Program-made: the position numbers and the translations under genes | Assembly: GCA_963930645.1 (NCBI GenBank) | Contig: OZ005648.1 | Coordinates: forward strand, 243,203,436 to 243,267,435 | Direction of reading: 5' to 3' | Length of the DNA: 64,000 bases | Origin: Salticus scenicus | Taxonomy: Eukaryota > Arthropoda > Arachnida > Araneae > Salticidae | Notes under the pieces: generated by a model | Database searches by the model: none | The model's input: the letters and a program-made list of their open reading frames with translations, nothing else | What the model was told of the DNA's origin: nothing | In this document: piece after piece, positions 56,420 to 64,000 of the stretch | Layout of the letters: every line of letters begins with the position of its first letter | How positions within the stretch are numbered: position 1 is the stretch's first letter

Positions 56420-57400
56420 TTCACAAATTTGTCACATGGCTTCCTTCAACCACGATGATATTTTGCATGTGATTGATGGTGAATAGCACCAAAGCACGTA
56501 CCATGACGAAAGGAATCTTGAATCTTGCGTCTGATGGCATCTTTCAAATCAAATACAGTTTGCGGATTAAGTGCATAGACTTTCGACTATCCCCAAAGAC
56601 AGAAATTCAATGGAGTGAGAATTAGAGTCCTTGGTAGTCACTGAAATGTGAAATGGATGGAAAGAATTCTACCACCAAATGTTTGTGTTAAAAAACGTGT
56701 AACAGAAGAACCCACATGTAGGGTAAAACCATCTGGCATCCACATGCCGTTAGAAAGAACATGTCGCTGTTGCTGTATGGGAATCCCGTAATTGGTCAAC
56801 ATTTTTAAATAGCGAGGACTTATTGTGCATGCTTGTAGACCTCTTCAAAAAGTAAGGGTCGAAGACGAATTGACTAGTTACACCGCACCAAATAGGTGTA
56901 ACTAGCAATATGGAACCGATACGGAAACATTTAGAGAACAGAGTGTAGAATCTTGTCGATCATAAAATTAATCAGCTTCAAAGCGTGTAAAACAGGGCAT
57001 GGACTTGCAAGGGAAATTTCGCTTATTATGTCTGATGACTTCCGCAACAGTCTGGACAGGAACGTAAAATCATCCAGGCCGAGAGCGATAGCATGTGCAA
57101 CCAGTTTCTTCAAATTTACGTATATTGTGCCGTACAGCTTTTACAATACTTGGGCCTTGACGTTGCCCATGATGTCTGTAATACACACGCAATGTTTCTA
57201 CGACATTTTGTCAGTTCAAGTAATCTATCTTTACATTTCCCGACGTTATTTACCTGTAAGTTGCATTTTGTTCTAGAGCGAGAAAGCAAGATACACGGCA
57301 CGAATTTCACAGTGCCTTATCTTTCACCTCGTGCGAAGATGTCAGTCATGACGGTGTCTTTCAACTAACCAAGAAATTGAGCTTATCTTTGTCACTTCGT
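56420..57400 (-). pseudogene. Decayed mariner-like (DDE/D) transposase
   Basis: Minus-strand pieces in family order: HHGQRQGPSIVKAVRHNIRK and FEETGCTCYRSRPG (helix-turn-helix), VFDPYFLK near the first catalytic block (family form VWCGVTS..GPYFF), GIPIQQQRHVL and MWMPDGFTLHVG (family MQDGAxPH, second Asp retained), RFLTQTFGGRIL, then LTPLNFCLWG in place of SPDLTPLDFxLWG, and KVYALNPQTVFDLKDAIRRK. Frameshifts and stops break it at least four times, and the third acidic residue is Asn. It resembles the remnants at 12870 and 50839, so three members of this broad family occur in the window. Confidence 0.75.
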
Positions 57401-57430
57401 CTCGTTTCGAAGCAGAATCAAAAGGATTTA

Positions 57431-57614
57431 AGGAGCCTTTATAGTGGCCGTACCGTTCCGCTGTACGCAAGTACTGAGCTAGAATATAAGGAGTGATAAC
57501 TATCTATTGAATAAGAAATTGTATAGAATTGAACTGAATATGAAGTTATCACTTCTTATATTGTAGCCCTGTTCTTGCGTACAGCGGAACGGAGCGGCCA
57601 CTATAAAGGGGCCT
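57431..57614. mobile_element. 184 bp MITE, PIF/Harbinger-like
   Basis: Left end AGGAGCCTTTATAGTGGCCG, right end in reverse complement AGGCCCCTTTATAGTGGCCG, then shared CGTTCCGCTGTACGCAAG. TTA lies on both sides (57428-57430 and 57615-57617), the 3 bp duplication typical of PIF/Harbinger. Arms are about 70 bp. Nested in the mariner-type element. Confidence 0.8.
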
Positions 57615-57790
57615 TTAGTGAGAACCGAAGGCTCAGTGTGAAATATGACGTCATTAAAAATGAAAGTCATGCTCTGGTAGGTACACCTCAGTTATTTTCT
57701 TTTTTCTTCTTAGCCTATATAGTGATGACAATTTTCGTGCTACAGGTACCGTTTCAACGCTATTCATAGTTTTTTGCTATGGAAATTAGA

Positions 57791-57958
57791 GGTCTGCACG
57801 GGCCGAAATTTTCTGCCCCGGGCCCGGCCCGGCCCGTTGGAAAGGTTTGCTTGCCCGGCCCGTTTCTTTTTTACTAGTGTACGGCCCGACCCGGCCCGGA
57901 AAAAAGCGATAAAATCAGGCCCGACCTGGCCAGCCCGATTCAAAAATATGTAAAATTA

Positions 57959-57993
<35 letters not shown>

Positions 57994-58999
57994 ACGCTTT
58001 TCTACGAGAAAGATTTTTAGTATATGTTTTGCAGAGGTTTTATATAGCTAAGCAATAGAATGTTCTTTAACAAAACTGCTGAATGTTTACAAGATATTTA
58101 TATATAAACGGTATTTCATTATTACAGACGTACAGAAGGCAAAAAGACAGACAGAAAGTCAAATAAAAAATATTAGCATTCCTCAAATAATATAGGAAGA
58201 TATTTAAAATGGTTAATAGTACTAAAAATATACTTTCAACCACTTACTGTTATATACCGTAATGTATCCAAAACTTTCATGTGATCCGGTAAACAAAACT
58301 TTAATGCTAATCCAACCATATTCGATAGAAAAGATGTTTTTGCACATGCTAAAATTGATGCTACTTTCATCCAGTGCCCCGGAAAAAAGGAGAAGAAGCC
58401 TTAGAGGAAAAGTTACAGCGGAAGGATTTTTATAGCCTTCATACCACCTAAACACTACAGACCATAGAAAACAAAGCATTATACAGTAACTTATCTAATT
58501 TCTTTTGTTTGTTACATGTACGCAAACTGGTAGTAACATGCATATGATTTTGAATTAGAAACCATCTAATATTACTTTAAATAAAATATATTAATTTCGA
58601 GACATGATTAAAATATTTGTGGAAAATCAGATCGCGAACAGTCAAGCTGATAGATAATTAAATTGTAGTTACAGACACCTTTTATAACAAAATAAAATTT
58701 TATGTGACATACCAGACTGTAAAATTATGTAAAATAAATGACTGAAAAAGTATTTTATCATTTTCCTTTTTCGTTGATTAACGAGGAATTTAGAAATAGA
58801 TTCGGGCCGGGCCGGGCACGGGCTTAAAATTTCCTCTAGGCCCGGCCCGGCCCGGCCCGGCCCGAGTACACACAAAAATTATTGAGCCCGATCCCGGCCC
58901 GGCCCGGCCCCAGAGCAAATTGAAGAATTCGGCCCGAATCTGGCCCGAGGGCCGGGCCGGGCTCGGGCTCGGGCCGAAAGCCCGGCCCGTGCAGACCTC
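57791..58999. mobile_element. GC-rich-ended element (GGGCCG repeats)
   Basis: AGGTCTGCACGGGCCG at the left and CGGCCCGTGCAGACCT at the right are inverted. The first and last 160-200 bp are dense in GGCCCG / CGGGCC, striking in this AT-rich DNA. The middle (57960-58790) is AT-rich, starts with a run of about 32 A and has no recognised coding sequence. It interrupts one arm of the mariner-type element, so it is younger. The flanking 8 bp do not match well, so the superfamily is open (hAT-like is possible). Confidence 0.7.
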
Positions 59000-59174
59000 C
59001 GATTTAAGATCGCATTCCAATCAAAAAGAGTAGATGTTGCTATTTGAAATTTTTGTAATTTTGTCACTGTAAGCGTAACTGTTGATTTTTATAGGATTCT
59101 TGAAAAATTTCTCAAAAAATCTAGTACCAAACTTTCATACAGTTTCTGTGAACGATATGGTAGCTCCGGTCACA

Positions 59175-60073
59175 TATATCATGAAAGTTATTTTATACTC
59201 ACCTTGTTATCTTTTATCATTAATCGCTGTATTCTCAGCATTGTTGGTTTAGTGGGCCTTCTTCAAATACTCATATATTAGTATATTGCATAATGGACCG
59301 TAAAATATGACAATTAAATTTTTTCACCAGTTGTAATTTTAGAAATATGAAAGTTTCAACCATTACTAAATGATTTTACAGTTTACTTACGGAATCTTAT
59401 AAGCTCACATTTTTGATGTTCTGTAAAATTACAAGCACGAAAAATAAGCATGTCGAACTAATGTTCTCCTATAAAAGTCTTCATAAATAGTTTTATGTAT
59501 AGCTGCATATCCAATATTATGTTTGCCTTTTTTTAATACGTGCATTGTTTAGCTTCAATTAACATTCTTCCTAAGGTCGTCAAATTTTCTAGATGAAAAC
59601 GATTTTCATTCATAAGATAATTTCTAACTTTACGGAATTATGAAAACCAGGAAAATACAGCGGCATGAGATGTAACTTCACAATCATAAGATGATTATAT
59701 ACATTGAAATCATATCTTGATTTAGACCCACTTAAAAATCATAGAAATTTAATTATATCACGATAATACTTTCACGTCAGATCCATTTTTTTTCTTTCGA
59801 AATTTAATCTACGAGAGCTAAATTACAATTGTTGCCATAAAATATCGTTTGCATACAGAAAATAATTAAAATTTACATTATTACCTTAAACTATTTAGCC
59901 CATATATCGTATGTTTCTTGACTTTCAGAGTTATTCTGGTTACAAGTATTTTGTTTTAACAGTTGTACTATGCTAATTACATTTTGAATACATGATGAAA
60001 GTTTAAATGTCGTTTGTTTGAAAATATGCTATTTGCTTTCATGATTTAAAATGAATTATTATAATATATATAT
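59175..60073. other. No gene seen
   Basis: AT-rich with no supported feature. Confidence 0.45.
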
Positions 60074-60074
60074 A

Positions 60075-60985
60075 CTAGCTGACCCGACAAACGTTGTTTT
60101 GTCATATAAATTATTTCTAGAGAATATTTTGCTAGAAAAAAATAACTAACTTATTGTAAGTGTGTAAGGATGTGGTATATAAGTGAAACAGGTATGGAGC
60201 GCTGTGAACGGTGATTGTGAATTCCGATTATAACGTAAAAGACATAATTACCGAAATTTTTGCTACTTGCTTCTTGCTACTTGCTACTTGGTACTTTCTA
60301 CTTGCTACTTGTTATTTAAAACCTCCGCTGAATGTCGAACAGCACAAAATTTTATTTCATATGGCAAATATTTCAATTTATGAGAGAATCTCTGATAGCA
60401 ACGAATTTCACATAAAAATTCCGTCTTTTTTGAATAAGCTGTAACAATCTGGACCGATTTGATGAAAATTTTTATCAAAAAGTTATTACAATATCTAACA
60501 TCATTACATGTACATTTATCACAATTCAATCAATCGATCCATGTGAGTATGTGTATAGTATGAGCGAAGTGAAATGTAGAGTTCGTATTAAATAAAAACT
60601 TAAACTCGTTTTAATTAAAGGTGAAAAAGTTGAAACTCAATTTATTTTATAACAGGTATATTTTTTTAATCTACAAAAACTTAATTTATCGTAATGCCAT
60701 TGGATGTACAATATTTTTGGTTAATTTTTGAGGAGTATACACAAAGAAATTCGAAGGTTTTCCAACCCTGGAACACGCAACATATAATTGGCCGTGAGAA
60801 AAGCACGGATTTTCTAAATCTAAGCTACAAATTGGGACCCCTTTGGTGACTTTAAATATTTTAAGCCATTTTTGCGATGAATTGAAATGACTATCTCAAT
60901 TGTGGAACTAAAGATCTTGGCGAAAACCGTCCGAGCTACTTCGGTGCCAAATTTCAAATTTTGCCAAAGGGATCCGATACTAAAA
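60075..60985 (-). mobile_element. 3' part of an autonomous Helitron
   Basis: On the minus strand the element ends AACGTTTGTCGGGTCAGCTAG before T, the style of insect Helitron 3' ends. About 610 bp upstream of that end lies the C-terminus of its helicase. The body to the right is lost or unrecognisable beyond about 60985. A series of CTTGCTACT repeats (60263-60313) lies in the 3' untranslated part. Confidence 0.7.
60686..60829 (-). pseudogene. Helitron helicase C-terminus (RepHel fragment)
   Basis: An open stretch of 47 codons ending in TAA: LDLENPCFSHGQLYVACSRV, then GKPSNFFVYTPQKL, then TKNIVHPMALR. The segment CFSHGQLYVACSRV is the last conserved Pif1-type helicase motif of Helitron Rep/Hel proteins. 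Upstream coding is gone, so this is a 5'-truncated remnant. Confidence 0.85.
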
Positions 60986-61556
60986 GTGTTTCATACAAAA
61001 AAATAAATAAATAAAATATAATAAATTAGCTACACAAATAAATTTGTAGGTTAGGGTGGTTGTTAATCAACGCGTGTGTAAATTTGATAGAAAATTATAT
61101 AAAATACTCACTCCAATTCCGCACTAAATTTGCAAAATGTATAGTTTTTTATGCACACTTCAAAACTCTTCAAACACTAATTACATCTTGATGTAATATT
61201 TCAATTAAGACACAATTTTTTATATAACAATAATAACACGAAGTTACAAAATATTTTCCTGAATTTGATCGCAGCACCAACTGTCGGGACAAACTGGAAT
61301 TACAATAGAATATACGCAAGCGAAGTGTGACGTCACTGACCGTCAGTGGATGCAAGAAAAGATTTCCTATGTTAATCTCCCATTGGATTTTTTATAAAAA
61401 AAATTATTAAAAATCGAGGAAAATTATTTCTCGATTTTAAGTATTTAGGTATAGATATGTATTAGTTATCGTATGCATGTGTTAGATTGAGTTATTTTGC
61501 TCTCAAATTGACAAAATTTTAATTTTAAATTTCAAAACTCTGTCTTTCTTGGCGTT
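60986..61556. other. No gene seen
   Basis: AT-rich; nothing I can support. Confidence 0.4.
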
Positions 61557-62857
61557 TTTTAACCGACTTCAAAAAAGAAGGAAGGTTCTCAATTCAAACC
61601 ATATGTTTTTTTTATGTTTGTTAGCTCATAACTTCTGAACGGATGCTCCGATTTTGATAATTTTTGTTTTGTTGAAAAGGTCTTGGTCAGAAATAGGTCC
61701 CATTGTAATATCTTTACAATCTAAAGAAAATACAGGGTGCCCAAAAAAATCAGCCCCAACTCTTTTAACTGCTAAACGGCAGCAGCTATAATGATAAAAA
61801 TGGTATGTAAGTATAGCAATATGGCCATGAAGCACAAGGTTTTACCGCTTGCAGCGCCACCTGGCGGAAAATAGCGGAGTTAGTTTTCCTATCTCGAAAA
61901 CGGTTCTAAAGAAAAAAGTGAATTACAAAGTTGAAAAGTATCATCGATTTAGTACAAAAAGATAGTTTAGACATTCATGTTAGCTTTCCTATCTCGGAAA
62001 CGGTTCAAGATAGGGGAAAAAGTGAATTATAAAATTGCAGAGCATCATATATTTAATACGAAAAGATAGTTTAGACATTGATGCTAAAAATACAAGCTAA
62101 AAACGTGCATTTGTTTGTTCGCAATTTCTTACACTATGCACACTTGAGCTACATTGCACACGTTGTAGCGTAGCTAGTGAGACATACGCTATATAGTTCA
62201 AAATACGGTTACTTGATACTTTTTGTTTTGTTGCAAAGATCTTGGTCTGAAGTAGATCCCATTGTAATATCTTTGCAATCTAAAGAAAATAAAACGCCAT
62301 CTGGTGAAAAACAGAGGAATTAGCGCTCCTATTTCAAAAACGGTTCAAGATGGGAGGAAAATTAAATACAAAGTTGTAGAGCATCATCGACTTACTACAA
62401 AAAGAGAGTATTTAGACATTATTGCTAAAAATAGAACGCTTAAAACGTGCAGTTGTTTGTTCGCAATTTCCTACCTGTGCACACTTGAACTACGTTATAC
62501 ACTTTGCAGCGTAGCGGATGACACGTATACTCTGTGGTTCACAGTACTGTTACTGTAAGCAGTCACATGCTGGTGGAAAACAGTGGAGTTAGCGTTCCTA
62601 TCTCGGAAACGGTTCAAGACAGGGGAAAAAAGTGAATTATAATATTGCAGAGCATCATCGATTTAGTACGAAAAGATAGTTTAGACATTAATGCTAAAAA
62701 CAGAATGCTTAAAACGTGCATTTGTTTGTTCACAATTTCCTATTTTGTGCACACTTGAACGACAATGCATATGTTGTAGCGTATCGGGTGACATTTATAC
62801 TATGTAAAATTCAAAGTATACTTATTGTAAGCGGTCACATCGATTAACGCATAGACG
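61557..62857 (+). repeat. ~1.3 kb repeat unit with internal tandem repeats
   Basis: Opens TTTTAACCGACTTCAAAAAA and GGTTCTCAATTCAAACCATA, a sequence dispersed in many arthropod genomes. Inside, a unit of about 270-300 bp (TCCTATCTCGGAAACGGTTC, ATTGCAGAGCATCATCGATT, AAAACGTGCATTTGTTTGTT, TGTAGCGTA) recurs about four times from 61880 on. The opening recurs at 62858/63872, so a second unit follows in the same direction. Confidence 0.65.
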
Positions 62858-62865
62858 TTTTAAAC

Positions 62866-63871
62866 CAGGGCGCGAAATTTCCGCTCGCCAGCTCGCCATT
62901 GGCGAGTGGAATTTTTGGCGAGTAAAAATTTGGTCTAGTTATAGATAGAATTCTTACACTATACGGTGACAGAAAACATTCTTTTTATAGATTTAAATAT
63001 GGCAAAATCTTGCCATCTTATAACCTCATATTTAATCCCATCCTGGGAAAGGAAAAATGCTTAGTGCACGCATAAACGCTTTAATATCTTCGGCAGTTTC
63101 GTTTCTCTCATTGTGATTTCTCCAAATAGAGTGAAAATAGACGAACAGAGATCTCTTTGCCCGTCGCCTACTATCCAAAGGAAGAGAAATGTGAAAGTTT
63201 GCCTATGCAATATTGGCGCTTGAAATTGAACCCAAGCCCTTTTAAAGATACTGCCTATGTTTATTTTGTTGAATAATGATCAAAAAACAGTTTACATTTT
63301 CCAGTTTTTTACTGAAACTTCAAGGATTTGCGCTTGTAATGATTTGTAGGCATGCAAGCAACGATTTTATCGAAAAAATTATTCGGAAATGGCTATTTCA
63401 AATGACAAGAATGAACAAGTTATACACATCGACATTCCGTCTGATTACAAAAATAAAATGGACGAAAAAGCCATTTCTGATGTAAAAAGTTAAATAAATA
63501 AATAGATAAATAAGGAAGCTTAATCTTTCATAATAAAAAGGTTTTCACAGGATATTGTTTAACAAGTTTTTTTTTTTCTTCTTTAATGACTCCTTGCATT
63601 TATGTTATTAGGCATTTTAATATTTTTCAAACCTCAAATACATTACATTATAAGGATTTTTAATTATAGATGATTATGAGACATAATGATAAACGACACA
63701 GTTTTAATATGTATAATTTTAAGCATATTAGTAAAAGCATTTCAAATAGTTAGGAAAAAGAAAATAAAACCCAAAATGCGCAAAAAAGAAAAAAAGAAAG
63801 ACAACTCTATTTTGTGGCGAGTAAAACTTTTTTTTCGGCGAGTGTAATCTGAGGTGAAATTTCGGGCCCTG
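62866..63871 (-). mobile_element. hAT-type non-autonomous element, copy 3, perfect 8 bp duplication
   Basis: Begins CAGGGCGCGAAATTTCCGCT and ends ATTTCGGGCCCTG, the reverse orientation of copies 1 and 2. TTTTAAAC lies directly on both sides (62858-62865 and 63872-63879). It lacks both the DINE-1-like insert of copy 1 and the MITE of copy 2, so it shows the family's basic form of about 1.0 kb. It splits the start of the second ~1.3 kb repeat unit (TTTTAAAC|CGACTTC). Non-coding. Confidence 0.92.
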
Positions 63872-64000
63872 TTTTAAACCGACTTCATAAAGGAAGAGGT
63901 TCTCAATACAAACCATGTTTCTCATTGTTGTTGTTGTTGAAATTTGTTAGCTTTTAACTTAGTAAGAGATGATTTAATTTTAATACTTTTTTTTTTGTTG
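63872..64000 (+). repeat. Start of a second ~1.3 kb repeat unit (cut by window end)
   Basis: CCGACTTCATAAAGGAAGAG and GTTCTCAATACAAACCATG match 61564-61610; TTGTTAGCTTTTAACTTA matches TTGTTAGCTCATAACTTC. The unit runs past the end of the window. Confidence 0.7.

Larger units (their letters stand above)
56107..59174 (-). mobile_element. Mariner-type element with long TIRs and nested insertions
   Basis: Left end TGAGAACCTAGCTATCATAC and right end in reverse complement TGTGACCGGAGCTACCATAT, with TA outside both. Inverted arms are about 220-250 bp and include CGTTCACAGAAACTG, CAAAAATTTCAAAT, TGATCTTA, ATGAATAGCGTTGGAACGG and ACCTGTAGCA. The right arm is cut in two by the GC-rich element at 57791-58999, and a small MITE sits at 57431-57614. 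Removing both leaves about 1.7 kb with a decayed transposase on the minus strand. Confidence 0.75.

Noticed and set aside
56931..57368. Plus-strand frames of 91-107 codons
   Set aside because: They are antisense to the decayed mariner-like transposase, whose minus-strand frame carries the recognisable motifs.
58669..59067. Gly/Pro/Arg-rich frames over GGCCCG repeats
   Set aside because: Low-complexity translation of the GC-rich element end; not a gene.

Overview
The window looks like intergenic DNA from a large, AT-rich arthropod genome. A spider or other arachnid is plausible, but that is inference. The signs are long homopolymer and dinucleotide runs, DINE-1/Helentron-like repeats, hAT and Tc1/mariner MITEs, tRNA-derived SINEs, Helitrons and an arthropod-type copia element. 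I found no intact host protein-coding gene and no intact tRNA or rRNA gene. Nearly every recognisable coding stretch is a decayed transposon gene.

Layout. 0-8.4 kb: a hairpin Tc1/mariner MITE, the first of three copies of a hAT-type element with CAGGG ends, and three hairpin-plus-microsatellite repeats, one sitting inside the hAT copy. 10.3-13.3 kb: a doubtful Helitron and a long-TIR mariner-type element keeping a transposase C-terminus. 13.4-17.8 kb: a 0.5 kb palindrome and a tandem array carrying tRNA-Ile-like modules, split by the second hAT copy, which itself carries a MITE. 19-24.3 kb: a pogo-like MITE, a deleted mariner, and a 2.1 kb TIR element holding a 741 bp palindrome. 24.57-29.86 kb: a recent Ty1/copia element with both LTRs, a 5 bp target duplication and a broken gag-pol. 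30.9-33.2 kb: a TIR element with repeated subterminal motifs, carrying a MITE and SINEs.

36.2-49.3 kb is the most interesting part. Two similar ends (CACACAGAAAAA inward, each followed by related GACTAA-rich repeats) bracket about 13 kb. Inside lie two exons that join in phase to give most of a THAP zinc-finger domain, separated by an 8 kb intron full of nested elements (hAT MITE, DINE-1-like copies, a Helitron, a non-LTR tail). A decayed P-element-like or other THAP transposon is the best reading.

50-64 kb: mariner-type transposase remnants, SINEs, a second Helitron with G-rich tandem units, a second copia integrase remnant, a 3.1 kb mariner with a GC-rich element inserted in one of its inverted repeats, the end of an autonomous Helitron helicase gene, and a ~1.3 kb repeat unit interrupted by the third hAT copy with a perfect 8 bp duplication.

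The pieces do not form a pathway. They are layers of nested insertion, and several insertions can be ordered because an empty site or target duplication is visible in the window. All coordinates of repeat edges come from reading by eye and may be off by some bases.
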